Source: Comamonas sp. (GTDB lineage Bacteria > Pseudomonadota > Gammaproteobacteria > Burkholderiales > Burkholderiaceae_C). Taken from it: a DNA stretch of 64,000 nt. Made by a program: the position numbers and the translations under genes. The notes under the pieces are model-generated. The model was not told the origin of the DNA, ran no database searches, and saw nothing but the letters and a program-made list of their open reading frames with translations. How positions within the stretch are numbered: position 1 is the first letter of the stretch; every line of letters begins with the position of its first letter. Below are positions 51,303 to 60,276 of the stretch, piece after piece. Location of the stretch: NCBI GenBank assembly GCA_021166775.1, contig JAJPEQ010000006.1, positions 186,001-250,000 on the forward strand. The letters are read 5' to 3'.

Positions 51303-53165
51303 ATGGCCCAAGCCCCCGTCTGGCTCACCTACGGGTTCACCTATCTGACAGCCGCCGTGGTGGCCGTGCCGATCACCCGCGCGCTGGGCCTGGGGGCGAT
51401 CGTCGGTTACTTGGCCGCGGGCATCGCCATCGGGCCTTGGGGGCTGGCGCTGGTGAGCAACGTGCAGGATATCTTGCACTTTGCCGAGTTCGGGGTGGTG
51501 CTGATGCTCTTTCTCATCGGGCTGGAACTTCAGCCCGGCCGCCTGTGGAGCATGCGCCGCCCGATCTTCGGCCTGGGCGGTGCGCAGATGCTGTTTTGCA
51601 CGCTGCTGCTGGGCGCGGCGGCGTGGCTCTGGGGTCTGCCCTGGCGCATCGGGCTGGTGGCCGCTCTCGGGCTTGCGCTGTCGTCGACCGCCATCGCGCT
51701 GCAGATCCTGGCCGAGCGCAATCTGATGCGCAGCGAAGGCGGGCAGTATGCATTCTCCATCCTGCTGTTCCAGGATATTGCCGCCATCCCCATCCTGGCA
51801 TTGCTGCCGCTGCTGGGCGCCACCGGCAACGAACTGCCCGCGACCGGGCAGGCGCTGCTGACCGAGATCCTGAAGACGCTGAGCGTGGTGGGCGTGATCA
51901 TCCTGGGTGGGCGTCTGGCCCTGCGCCCGGTGCTGCGCTGGGTGGCGCAGAGCAAGACGCCCGAGATCTTCACCGCCACCTCGCTGTTTCTCGTGGTCGG
52001 GATCGCGATGCTGATGGTGGTGGTCGATCTGTCCATGGCCCTGGGCGCCTTCCTCGCCGGGGTGCTGCTCGCGGACAGCGAATACCGCAGCGAACTGGAA
52101 ACCGACATCGAGCCGTTCAAGGGCCTGCTGCTCGGGCTGTTCTTCATCGCCGTGGGCATGAGCATCGACTTTGGCGTGCTGCTGGCGTCACCCCTGAAGA
52201 TGCTGGCGCTTGTGACCGGCTTCCTGGCGCTCAAGGCGATTGTCATCTACCTGATCGCCCGTGCCACGGGCATGCCCAGCCAGGAACGCCCGGTCTTCAC
52301 GCTGCTGCTCACGCAAGGGGGCGAATTCGCCTTCGTGGTGTTTCAGACCGGCATGAATTTCCAGGCGCTGCCGTCGGATGTCGGCTCGATGCTGATCGCG
52401 GCCGTGACGATTTCCATGCTGCTGGGGCCGCTGCTGCTCGTGCCGCTGGATCGCGCACTGCAAAAGCACTACGCACGGATGGGCGCACCGGATGAATCGC
52501 GGCAGGACGACCTGACCGAGCCGCAAACGGCCCCGGTGATCATTGCCGGGTTCGGGCGCTACGGTCAGATCGTGGCGCGCGTGATGCTCGCGCAAGGCGT
52601 GCCCACGACGGTGCTGGACCACAGCGTGGAGATGCTCGAAGTGGCGCACACCTTCGGCTACCGCGTGTTTTTCGGCGATGCCACGCGCGTGCGGCTGCTG
52701 CGCAAGGCGGGGGCCGAGCACGCCAGGGTGCTGATGGTGGCCGTGGATACGCCGCAACAGTCCCTGAAGATCGTGCAGGTGGCGCGCAAGCATTTCCCCA
52801 ACCTGCGCATCGTGGCACGGGCCCGGGACGTTTCACACTGGCATGCGCTGCGCGACCTTGGCGTGACGATGGTCGAGCGCGAGCTGTTCGAGTCCAGTCT
52901 GCAAAGCGCAAAGACCGTGCTCGAATGCATGGGCATGGGCACGGTGGAAACCCACACCGTCATCGAGCGCTTTCGCGCGCATAACCTCGAACTGGCGGAG
53001 CGGCTTTATCCCCACCACAAGGACCGCGAGCGCTTCATCGCGGCGGCCAAACAGGGGCGGGAGCAGCTGGTGGAACAAATGGCACGCGAGCGCGAGGAGC
53101 ACGCGCACACCCCATCGCAGGGCCATGCGCCGCCGGCTGCCAGCAACGATGCGCGCGCGGCCTGA
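51303..53165 (+). CDS. CPA2-family monovalent cation:proton antiporter (KefB/KefC-like)
   Basis: A 620-residue protein with a CPA2 Na+/H+-exchanger membrane domain (about 1-390) and a cytoplasmic RCK/TrkA-N domain from about 412. The NAD-binding motif is VIIAGFGRYGQIVARV. It resembles glutathione-gated K+ efflux systems. No KefF/KefG-type ancillary subunit lies nearby, and gating by glutathione adducts is not shown by the sequence. The ATG at 51303 was chosen because the upstream frame is not conserved. The 242-bp gap before it shows no other gene. Confidence 0.9.
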   Translation: MAQAPVWLTYGFTYLTAAVVAVPITRALGLGAIVGYLAAGIAIGPWGLALVSNVQDILHFAEFGVVLMLFLIGLELQPGRLWSMRRPIFGLGGAQMLFCTLLLGAAAWLWGLPWRIGLVAALGLALSSTAIALQILAERNLMRSEGGQYAFSILLFQDIAAIPILALLPLLGATGNELPATGQALLTEILKTLSVVGVIILGGRLALRPVLRWVAQSKTPEIFTATSLFLVVGIAMLMVVVDLSMALGAFLAGVLLADSEYRSELETDIEPFKGLLLGLFFIAVGMSIDFGVLLASPLKMLALVTGFLALKAIVIYLIARATGMPSQERPVFTLLLTQGGEFAFVVFQTGMNFQALPSDVGSMLIAAVTISMLLGPLLLVPLDRALQKHYARMGAPDESRQDDLTEPQTAPVIIAGFGRYGQIVARVMLAQGVPTTVLDHSVEMLEVAHTFGYRVFFGDATRVRLLRKAGAEHARVLMVAVDTPQQSLKIVQVARKHFPNLRIVARARDVSHWHALRDLGVTMVERELFESSLQSAKTVLECMGMGTVETHTVIERFRAHNLELAERLYPHHKDRERFIAAAKQGREQLVEQMAREREEHAHTPSQGHAPPAASNDARAA

Positions 53166-53314
53166 GACCGGTGCCTCGCAAGGCAGGCCGCCATGCGCGC
53201 CATCAGGGCCTGTGGATCGGCAGCACCGCCGGATCATCCGCGCGCGGCATCGATGAGGAAAGCCCCCGCATGCCGCTGATCTTCGAAGAAAGAATCAGGC
53301 CGGGCCGTTGTCCC

Positions 53315-54157
53315 TCACGCGCCCGCGATGGTGTTGCGAAGCACGCCGATGCGCTCGATCTGCACCTGCACCACATCTCCGGGCTGCATGTAACGCCTGG
53401 GCGTGCGCCCCAGCCCCACGCCCGCAGGGGTGCCCGTGAACAGGATGTCGCCGGCTTCAAGCGTCATGGCCTCGCTCACGCTGGCGATGATGGTGGCCAC
53501 ATCAAACAGCATGTCGCGCGTGTTGGCCGATTGCATGAGTTCGCCATTGAGATGCGTCTGCAGCTGCAGGCCCGTGCCACCGGCGGGCACTTCGTCGGCC
53601 GTGACGACCCAGGGCCCCCAGGGACCGGTGCCATCCACGTTCTTGCCCAGCGTCCACTGGGGCGAGCGAAACTGGAACTCCCGCACGGAAATGTCATTGC
53701 CGACGGCGTAGCCGAACACATGGCCGAGCGCGGCCTCTGCCGCGATGCCGCGCCCGCCCGAACCCATCACCACGACCATCTCGCCCTCAAAGTCCAGGCT
53801 GTCGTCGCCGCTGGGGCGATGCACCGCGCTGGCATGCGCGGCAAGGCTCGTGGTGCTGCGCAGGAACAGCGTCGGATGCGCGGGCGGCTCGAAGTGGCTT
53901 TCCCTGGCGTGGTCCGCGTAATTCAGACCCACGCAGATCGCCTTGCCGGGCCGCAGGACAGGCGCCAGGAATTGCGCCGCGTCCAGCGGCATCTGGCGCT
54001 TGGCGCCCGCTACCAGGGCCGCGATATCGGCCACCGTGACCCCGGCGCGCACAAGCTCCCCGAGATCGCCGCCCGGCCTTCCAATCGGCACCAGGCGCTG
54101 CTGCTGCACCGCGGCGGCATGCGGCTCGCCGTCGACCCATATGGTTGCGAGTTTCAT
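53315..54157 (-). CDS. Fumarylacetoacetate hydrolase (FAH) family protein
   Basis: A protein of 280 residues. Metal- and substrate-site segments are AICVGLNYADHARESHFEPP near residue 73, DFEGEMVVVMG near residue 122 and GNDISVREFQFRSPQWTLGK near residue 150. GDILFTGTPAGVGLGRTP near residue 238 completes the pattern. Members hydrolyse, decarboxylate or isomerise 2-oxo acids in aromatic degradation; the exact reaction is not readable. The start is the ATG at 54157; an ATG three codons upstream (54166) is possible. Confidence 0.9.
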   Translation of the reverse strand: MKLATIWVDGEPHAAAVQQQRLVPIGRPGGDLGELVRAGVTVADIAALVAGAKRQMPLDAAQFLAPVLRPGKAICVGLNYADHARESHFEPPAHPTLFLRSTTSLAAHASAVHRPSGDDSLDFEGEMVVVMGSGGRGIAAEAALGHVFGYAVGNDISVREFQFRSPQWTLGKNVDGTGPWGPWVVTADEVPAGGTGLQLQTHLNGELMQSANTRDMLFDVATIIASVSEAMTLEAGDILFTGTPAGVGLGRTPRRYMQPGDVVQVQIERIGVLRNTIAGA

Positions 54158-54225
54158 CGCCTTCATCCCCAGAACTGAACCCGGCCAATAATAGGCGAGG
54201 CCGACACGATCCGACACCGCACACC

Positions 54226-54660
54226 ATGTTCAACCCCACGCAAGCCGATGTCCGGCACTTTTTCTGCGCCGTGCAGCGCAAGCAGCAGCAGGCCGAGCCC
54301 ATGGAAGCGATCGAAACGCTGGCCGGCCTGTGGATCGGTGAGCACCCGGAGTATCGGGACGACCTGCAGGATGAGGCCGCCGCGCTGACGAAAAACTACG
54401 ACGAGACCCCGGGCCGGTCCAATCCCTTCCTGCACCTGTCCATGCACCTGTCGATCAGCGAGCAGTGCAGCATCGATCAGCCGCGCGGCATCCGACAGGC
54501 CGTGGAATTGCTCAGCGCCCGGTTGGGCTCGCTGCACGCTGCGCACCACGCGGCGATGGAGTGCCTGGGCACCATGCTCTGGGAAGCGCAGCAGTCGGGG
54601 CGAGCGCCTGATGGCGATGCCTACGTCTCCTGTGTGCAGCGGCGAGCCACGCGCGATTGA
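54226..54660 (+). CDS. DUF1841 family protein
   Basis: A 144-residue soluble protein. The core HPEYRDDLQDEAAALTKNY, then NPFLHLSMHLSISEQCSIDQ and a C-terminal HHAAMECLGTMLWEAQ is diagnostic of DUF1841, which is common in betaproteobacteria. Function is unknown. It is divergent from the FAH gene and convergent with cytochrome c4. The start is the ATG at 54226. Confidence 0.88.
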   Translation: MFNPTQADVRHFFCAVQRKQQQAEPMEAIETLAGLWIGEHPEYRDDLQDEAAALTKNYDETPGRSNPFLHLSMHLSISEQCSIDQPRGIRQAVELLSARLGSLHAAHHAAMECLGTMLWEAQQSGRAPDGDAYVSCVQRRATRD

Positions 54661-54679
54661 CTGCATCTGCCGACGGGCG

Positions 54680-54706
54680 CAAAAAAGCCCGCCAGGAGCG
54701 GGCTCT
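54680..54706 (-). terminator. Intrinsic terminator of the cytochrome c4 gene
   Basis: A 7-bp stem, AGCCCGC / GCGGGCT, with a 5-base loop is followed on the minus strand by TTTTTT. It lies about 20 bases past the cytochrome stop. The other side reads CTTTG, so it may also end DUF1841 transcription. Confidence 0.85.
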
Positions 54707-54726
54707 TTGACAGGCGCTTCGGACTT

Positions 54727-55389
54727 TCAGCGAAAGCGCGACTCGGGCACGATTTGCAATTGGGTGTCGAGCGAGCCGATGTAGTTGGCCAGCGCCTTGA
54801 GTTCACTGTTGCTGAACTGCGAGGCCACGCCCCCCATGATGCCGTTGGCGCGACCGCTGTACGGGCCTTCGTTCGGGTTCTTGTAGGCCTTGAGCGCCAC
54901 GTAGAGGTAATCGGGGTGCTGGCCCGCGATCTTCGGATAGGCCTCGCTGATGGGCTTGGAAAAGTTTTCGCCATGGCAGGAGACGCACGCTCCTTTTTGC
55001 AGCAGGGCCGCGACTTCGCTGCTCGGCGCCTTGGCCGGCTTTTCGGGCACTTCGATCTTCTTGCCATCCGCGGCATAGTAGGCCGCGAGATTGGCCACGT
55101 CCTGGTCAGTCAGCGAAATGGCAATGCCGCGCATTGTCGGAAACTTGCGCTCACCGCTCTTGTACTCATGCAGCGCCGCGTCGATGTAGCCCGCGTTCTG
55201 GCCCGAGATCATCGGAACCTTGTAGACCTCGGGAAAACTCGACTGATAGCCGATGATGTTGTGGCAGCCGATGCACATGGCGTTCTTCTGCGCTCCCGCG
55301 GCTGCGTCCCCCTTGATATCCTGTGCCAGAACTGCGGACGTCGCGAAAGCGACCACTACTCCCAAACCAATCATCAATGTTTTATTCAT
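54727..55389 (-). CDS. Diheme cytochrome c4
   Basis: A 220-residue periplasmic protein with a signal peptide (LMIGLGVVVAFATSAVLAQ) and two cytochrome c domains. Heme motifs are CIGCH (residues 39-43) and CVSCH (135-139); likely axial Met residues lie in TMRG and NGIMGG. Cytochrome c4 passes electrons from the bc1 complex to terminal oxidases, fitting the nearby aa3 oxidase genes. The ATG at 55389 gives a normal signal peptide. Confidence 0.94.
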   Translation of the reverse strand: MNKTLMIGLGVVVAFATSAVLAQDIKGDAAAGAQKNAMCIGCHNIIGYQSSFPEVYKVPMISGQNAGYIDAALHEYKSGERKFPTMRGIAISLTDQDVANLAAYYAADGKKIEVPEKPAKAPSSEVAALLQKGACVSCHGENFSKPISEAYPKIAGQHPDYLYVALKAYKNPNEGPYSGRANGIMGGVASQFSNSELKALANYIGSLDTQLQIVPESRFR

Positions 55390-55492
55390 TTTGCGCGCAC
55401 AATTTGTGGGTTGTCTCTTTTGCCGACCTCCCAAAGATTATAGGCAGCACTCGCAAAACGGTGCACGACCTCCCTCATTCTCGATTTCCCGC

Positions 55493-56335
55493 ATGAAATT
55501 CCAAGGCTCCTCCCATTACGTCGCCACCCCTGACCTGATGCTCGCGGTGAACGCCGCGATCAAGCTGGAGCGCCCCCTGCTCGTCAAGGGCGAGCCCGGC
55601 ACCGGCAAGACCATGCTGGCCGAGGAAGTGGCCCAGGCGCTTTCCATGCCGCTGCTGCAGTGGCACATCAAGAGCACCACCAAGGCGCAGCAAGGCCTGT
55701 ACGAGTATGACGCCGTGAGCCGACTGCGCGATTCGCAGCTGGGCGACGAACGCGTGAAGGACATCCAGAACTACATCGTGCGCGGCGTGCTCTGGCAGGC
55801 GTTCACGGCCGAGCAGCCGGTGGCCCTGTTGATCGACGAGATCGACAAGGCGGACATCGAGTTTCCCAACGATCTGCTGCGCGAACTCGACCGCATGGAG
55901 TTCTACTGCTACGAGACGCGCGAAATGATCCGCGCAAAGCACCGCCCGCTGGTGTTCATCACCTCCAACAACGAAAAGGAGCTGCCCGACGCCTTCCTGC
56001 GCCGGTGTTTCTTCCACTACATCAAGTTCCCCGAGGCCGACACGATGAGGAAGATCGTCGAGGTGCACTTCCCGGGCCTCAAGGGTGCGCTGCTGGACGC
56101 GGCGATGAAGTCCTTCTACGATGTGCGCGGCCTGCCGGGGCTGAAGAAAAAGCCTTCGACCAGCGAGTTCCTCGATTGGCTCAAGCTGCTGCTGGCCGAG
56201 GAAATTCCACCCGAGGCGCTGCAGAGCCAGGACGCCAAGGTGAGCATTCCGCCGCTGGTGGGCGCGCTGCTCAAGAACGAGCAGGACGTGAGCCTGTTCG
56301 AGAAACTCGTTTTCATGAACCAGCGCAACCGCTGA
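55493..56335 (+). CDS. MoxR-family AAA+ ATPase
   Basis: A 280-residue ATPase. Walker A is GEPGTGKT (residues 33-40), Walker B with the flanking segment is VALLIDEIDKADIEFPND near residue 111, and sensor and arginine-finger regions follow at FITSNNEKELPDAFLRR near residue 157. MoxR ATPases act with VWA proteins to insert cofactors or activate enzymes. It begins a four-gene run with a small membrane protein, a GNAT and a VWA protein. The ATG at 55493 starts the conserved MKFQGSSHYV. Confidence 0.94.
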   Translation: MKFQGSSHYVATPDLMLAVNAAIKLERPLLVKGEPGTGKTMLAEEVAQALSMPLLQWHIKSTTKAQQGLYEYDAVSRLRDSQLGDERVKDIQNYIVRGVLWQAFTAEQPVALLIDEIDKADIEFPNDLLRELDRMEFYCYETREMIRAKHRPLVFITSNNEKELPDAFLRRCFFHYIKFPEADTMRKIVEVHFPGLKGALLDAAMKSFYDVRGLPGLKKKPSTSEFLDWLKLLLAEEIPPEALQSQDAKVSIPPLVGALLKNEQDVSLFEKLVFMNQRNR

Positions 56336-56348
56336 CAAGGCGCCCGCC

Positions 56349-56576
56349 ATGCCCGCCCGACTTCTCAGCGCCGTGGCACAAGCCATCGGATTCATTGCCG
56401 GTGCGCTGGCAGGCTACATGCTGGCCCGGTGGCTGGGCGTGGACCTGGTGCATCACGCCTACGGTCCGCGCAGCGTGCTCGCGGTGGCGGCCGTGGGCCT
56501 GGGCGGCGGCATCGGCATCGCTGCGGGGAGGCATTGGTGCGTACAGCGCGGCATCACCGCACCCCCCAAGGATTGA
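56349..56576 (+). CDS. Small Gly/Ala-rich membrane protein, unrecognised
   Basis: A 75-residue protein with two hydrophobic segments (IGFIAGALAGYMLARWL and VLAVAAVGLGGGIGIAAG), the second with glycine-zipper spacing. I do not recognise a family. It lies 13 bp after the MoxR gene and 4 bp before the GNAT gene, so it is clearly in the same transcript. The tight packing and a coding-like third-position GC bias support a real gene. Confidence 0.68.
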   Translation: MPARLLSAVAQAIGFIAGALAGYMLARWLGVDLVHHAYGPRSVLAVAAVGLGGGIGIAAGRHWCVQRGITAPPKD

Positions 56577-56580
56577 CACC

Positions 56581-57183
56581 ATGGCCTTTGTCGAATCCGT
56601 GACCTTGCGCAGCCGCGGCTTGCGCCTGGAGCCCCTGGCCCTTGCGCACGCGGCGGGTCTGGCCGCCGCCGCAGCCGACGGCGAGCTCTGGACGATCCGC
56701 GTCACCTCGGTGCCCGAGCCGCAGGACACGCGCGCCTACATCGAGACCGCGCTCGCCGCGCGCGAGGCAGGCACCCGCTTTGCCTTCGCCGTGATCGACG
56801 AGCGTGACGATCACGTGCTCGGCACCACGAGCTTTCACGACATCCTGCCCGCCGTCAAACGCGTGGAGATCGGCTACACCTTCTACGCCAGGAGCGTGCA
56901 GCGCACCCACGTGAACACCACCTGCAAACTCATGATGATGGGCCACGCCTTCGACACGCTGGGCTGCGCCGTCGTGGGTTGGCGCACGGACAATTTCAAC
57001 TTCGCGAGCCAGCGCGCGATCGAACGCCTGGGCGCAAGGAAAGACGGCGTGATCCGCGGCCATGCGCTGCGCCGCGACGGCACGGTACGCGACACCGTGA
57101 TGTACAGCCTGCGCGCCGGTGAATGGCCCGAGACACGCGCCCAACTGCTTCATCTATTGCAGCTGCACGCGCCCGCTGCATAG
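56581..57183 (+). CDS. GNAT family N-acetyltransferase (RimJ/RimL-like)
   Basis: A 200-residue acetyltransferase-fold protein. The layout (LRLEPLALAHAAGLAAA, then AFAVIDERDDHVLGTTSFHD and RVEIGYTFYARSVQRTHVNT) resembles RimJ/RimL enzymes. The C-terminal GWRTDNFNFASQRAIERLGA matches the conserved NxxSxxxxxKxG segment of the family. The substrate is unknown. It lies between a small membrane protein and the VWA gene, 17 bp before the latter. Confidence 0.87.
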   Translation: MAFVESVTLRSRGLRLEPLALAHAAGLAAAAADGELWTIRVTSVPEPQDTRAYIETALAAREAGTRFAFAVIDERDDHVLGTTSFHDILPAVKRVEIGYTFYARSVQRTHVNTTCKLMMMGHAFDTLGCAVVGWRTDNFNFASQRAIERLGARKDGVIRGHALRRDGTVRDTVMYSLRAGEWPETRAQLLHLLQLHAPAA

Positions 57184-57200
57184 GCGCTGGAGGTTATTCG

Positions 57201-58388
57201 ATGCTGATCGACTTCTTCTACACGCTGCGTGCCGCCAAGCTGCCGGTCTCGGTCAAGGAATTCCTCGTGCTGCTGCAGGCGCTCAAGTCGGGCGTGGTCG
57301 GGCCGCTGAGCGAAGAGACGTGGAGCATGGAGGATTTCTACCACCTCGCGCGCACGGTGCTGGTCAAGGACGAGAAGCACTACGACAAGTTCGACAAGGC
57401 TTTTGCCGCGTATTTCCACGGCGTGGAACTGCTCGCGGACTTCACGCGCGAGATTCCGGCGGACTGGCTGCGCAAGATGCTGGAGCGCGAACTCACGCCG
57501 GAGCAGAAGGCGGCGATCCAGAAGATGGGCTGGGACGAGCTCATGGAGACGCTCAAGAAGCGCCTCGAAGAGCAAAAGGAGCGCCACGAAGGCGGCAGCA
57601 AGTGGATCGGCACCGGCGGCACCAGCCCGTTTGGCCACGGCGGCACCAACCCGCAGGGCATCCGCATCGGCGGCGCGAGCAGGAACAGGAGCGCCGTGAA
57701 GGTGTGGGAGCAGCGGGCGTATCGCGACTACGACGACACGCAGGAGCTGGGCACGCGCAACATCAAGGTGGCGCTGCGCCGCCTGCGCAAGTTCGCGCGC
57801 GAGGGCAACGAGCTGGAGCTTGATCTGCCCGACACCATTCGCTCGACCGCGGCCAACGCCGGGTGGCTGGACATCAAGATGGTGCCCGAGCGCCACAACA
57901 ACGTGAAGGTGCTGCTGCTCATGGACGTGGGCGGCACCATGGACGATCACATCCAGCGCGTGGAGGAACTTTTTTCTGCCGTGAAGGCCGAGCTCAAGCA
58001 CCTGGAGTTCTATTACTTCCACAACTGCGTTTACGACTACCTGTGGAAGAACAACCGGCGCCGCTTCGCCGAAAAATTTCCCACCTGGGACATCATCCGC
58101 AAATACAACAAGGACTACAAGCTGATCTTCGTGGGCGACGCGACAATGAGCCCCTACGAGATCCTGCAGCCCGGCGGCAGCGTGGAATACAACAACGAGG
58201 AGCCCGGTGCCGAATGGCTGCAGCGCCTGACGCACGCCTTCCCCAGATACGCCTGGATCAACCCCGAGCCGCCGGGGGTCTGGCAATACCGCCAGAGCAT
58301 CGCCATCATCCAGCAGCTGATGGGCCAGCGCATGTTCCCGCTCACGCTCAAGGGCCTGGAAGAAGCGATGCGTTTGCTCTCCAAATAG
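57201..58388 (+). CDS. VWA (CoxE-like) domain protein, partner of MoxR
   Basis: A 395-residue protein. The N-terminal half is a helical region with EFLVLLQALKSGVVGP and the charged segment ELMETLKKRLEEQKERH. A Gly-rich linker (GTGGTSPFGHGGTNPQG) is followed by a von Willebrand A domain near residues 235-370. The MIDAS-like site reads DVGGTMD in place of DxSxS. Such proteins pair with MoxR ATPases. The ATG at 57201 has GGAGG about 7 bases upstream. It may work with the MoxR gene at 55493; the target enzyme is unknown. Confidence 0.9.
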   Translation: MLIDFFYTLRAAKLPVSVKEFLVLLQALKSGVVGPLSEETWSMEDFYHLARTVLVKDEKHYDKFDKAFAAYFHGVELLADFTREIPADWLRKMLERELTPEQKAAIQKMGWDELMETLKKRLEEQKERHEGGSKWIGTGGTSPFGHGGTNPQGIRIGGASRNRSAVKVWEQRAYRDYDDTQELGTRNIKVALRRLRKFAREGNELELDLPDTIRSTAANAGWLDIKMVPERHNNVKVLLLMDVGGTMDDHIQRVEELFSAVKAELKHLEFYYFHNCVYDYLWKNNRRRFAEKFPTWDIIRKYNKDYKLIFVGDATMSPYEILQPGGSVEYNNEEPGAEWLQRLTHAFPRYAWINPEPPGVWQYRQSIAIIQQLMGQRMFPLTLKGLEEAMRLLSK

Positions 58389-58440
58389 GAGCTAATAGCG
58401 CTTGTGCAACAAAGGTTCGAATGGATATTTGCTGAAGTTT
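58383..58440 (+). repeat. Dispersed short repeat, copy E (tamA start region)
   Basis: The segment CAAATAGGAGCTAATAGCGC, then TTGTGCAACAAAGGTTCGAATGG in two parts, aligns with copy B at 7786 over about 50 bases. It starts within the VWA stop codon region and runs through the first codons of tamA. The AGGAG inside it is the only ribosome-binding-like sequence before tamA. Confidence 0.55.
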
Positions 58441-60276
58441 TTCAGCCTGCCGATGGCCCTGCTGCTTGCGGCTTGCGCGGCCACCGCCCCGGCCCCGCGC
58501 GCGGGTACGTCCTCGCAGACGCAGCAGACGCTGCGCCCACTCGAAACGGGCGCGGCATTCAAACTTGAAATCGAAGGCGCGGATCAGGCCCTGCGCACGC
58601 TCGTGCAAAGGCACACCCTGCTGCAGCGCTGGCGCGACACGTCCGAGCTGGACGCCACCGAAACCGCGCGCCTGATGGCCCTGGCGGAACGCGACACCCG
58701 CGAACTGCTGGCCACGCAAGGGCACTTTGCCGCCGACGTCCACGCGACGCTGCGCCACGACAACGACGGCGAGCCCGTGATCCGGATAGCGATCGCCGCC
58801 GGCCCCCAGGCCAGCATCAGCGACGTGCGGATCCGTTTCTCGGGCGACATCGCGACCGATCAAGACCCGGCGGTCCAGGCGCAACGCGGCGCCATCACGG
58901 CCGGCTGGTCGCTGCCCGCGGGCCAGGGGTTCACGCAAGAGCGCTGGGACGAGGCCAAGACCGCCGCGCTGCGCGCATTGGTCGCGCAGCGCTATGCCCT
59001 CGGGCGTCTGGGTGCGAGTTCCGCCACCGTGAGCCAGGATGGAACCACCGTGGCCCTGCGGATCGAACTCGACTCCGGCCCCACGTTCCGGCTCGGCGCC
59101 GCGAACGTGGTCGGCGCGAGCCGCTACCCGCCCGAGCTGGCCACGCGGCTGTCGTGGCTGCGCACCGGGGAGATCTACAGCCAGCAGGCACTGGTGCAGG
59201 CGCAGCAGCGGCTCATGGCCAGCGGCTACTACGATTCGGCTTATCTGAGCATCGCCCCCCAGGACCGGCCCGAGGCCACGCCCCTGACCTACGCCGTGAC
59301 CGAGGCCAAACGCCAGAAGGTGCAGCTGGGCGCGGGCTACAGCACCGACAGCGCCGGCGCGCGCCTGACACTGGAGCACCGGGACAACACCGCACTGGGC
59401 ACCACCTGGCGCGCCGACACCCGCCTGAACCTGGAGCGCAGACAACCACTCGTGCAACTGCAGCTCACCTCGCTGCCCGACGAGGCGGGCTGGCGCCGGG
59501 CGACCTTCGCGCGGCACATGCGTCAGGACGACGGGACACTGGTCACGACCTCGGACACCCTGCGCATCGGGCAGCTCCAGAGCACCGAGCGGATCGATCG
59601 CAACGTCTATCTGCAATACGACCAGGCCAGCGTGGCGGGCGCTGGCGGCGCGCGGGTGCCCGCCGCCCTGATCGGCGATGGCGCCGCGATCAGCGCCAAC
59701 ATCGCCTGGACGCGCCGGCGCTTTCGCGATCTGCCCAACCCCACGCACGGCTGGGGCCTGGGGCTGGAGCTGGGAGCGGGCATGACCACCATGGGCACGC
59801 GCCGCCCGTTTGTTCACGTGGGTGGCCACTGGCTCGGTTTCGTGCCGCTGGCGGGCGGATCGAGCCGCCTGCAGCTGCGCGCGCAAGCGGGTGCCGTGGT
59901 GGCAAAAATGGATGCGCGCCTGCCCGCCACCTACCTGTTTCGCACCGGCGGCGACACCACCGTGCGCGGCTACAGCCTGCGCAGCATCGGGCTGCCCGTG
60001 GGCGCCAATCTCGTCGCCCCCGGCCGGTTCATGACGGTGGGCAGCATCGAATGGCAGCGGCCCATCCTGCAGCAGCGGTTTCCGGGGCTGCTGGAGCATG
60101 TGGTCTTCGTGGACGTGGGCAGTGTGTCCAACCACATCGGCGACCTGCATGGCCAGTGGGGCGTGGGCACCGGCTTGCGGCTGATCACGCCCGTGGGGCC
60201 GATGCAGGTGGACGTGGCACGCGGCCTGCAGGCCCACGCCTGGCGGCTGCACATCAACGTGGGGCTCAATTTCTGA
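58402..60276 (+). CDS. tamA: TamA-like outer-membrane autotransporter assembly protein
   Basis: A protein of 624 residues with an Omp85 plan: a basic, hydrophobic N-terminus with lipobox-like LAAC (near residue 25), POTRA-type domains to about 290 and a C-terminal beta-barrel. The L6 motif is visible as GGDTTVRGYS near residue 520. With TamB it helps assemble outer-membrane proteins. The start is uncertain: TTG at 58402 has AGGAG 10 bases upstream, TTG at 58429 is possible, and ATG at 58453 has no ribosome-binding site. Repeat copy E supplies the first option. tamB overlaps its stop by one base. Confidence 0.88.
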   Translation: MCNKGSNGYLLKFFSLPMALLLAACAATAPAPRAGTSSQTQQTLRPLETGAAFKLEIEGADQALRTLVQRHTLLQRWRDTSELDATETARLMALAERDTRELLATQGHFAADVHATLRHDNDGEPVIRIAIAAGPQASISDVRIRFSGDIATDQDPAVQAQRGAITAGWSLPAGQGFTQERWDEAKTAALRALVAQRYALGRLGASSATVSQDGTTVALRIELDSGPTFRLGAANVVGASRYPPELATRLSWLRTGEIYSQQALVQAQQRLMASGYYDSAYLSIAPQDRPEATPLTYAVTEAKRQKVQLGAGYSTDSAGARLTLEHRDNTALGTTWRADTRLNLERRQPLVQLQLTSLPDEAGWRRATFARHMRQDDGTLVTTSDTLRIGQLQSTERIDRNVYLQYDQASVAGAGGARVPAALIGDGAAISANIAWTRRRFRDLPNPTHGWGLGLELGAGMTTMGTRRPFVHVGGHWLGFVPLAGGSSRLQLRAQAGAVVAKMDARLPATYLFRTGGDTTVRGYSLRSIGLPVGANLVAPGRFMTVGSIEWQRPILQQRFPGLLEHVVFVDVGSVSNHIGDLHGQWGVGTGLRLITPVGPMQVDVARGLQAHAWRLHINVGLNF

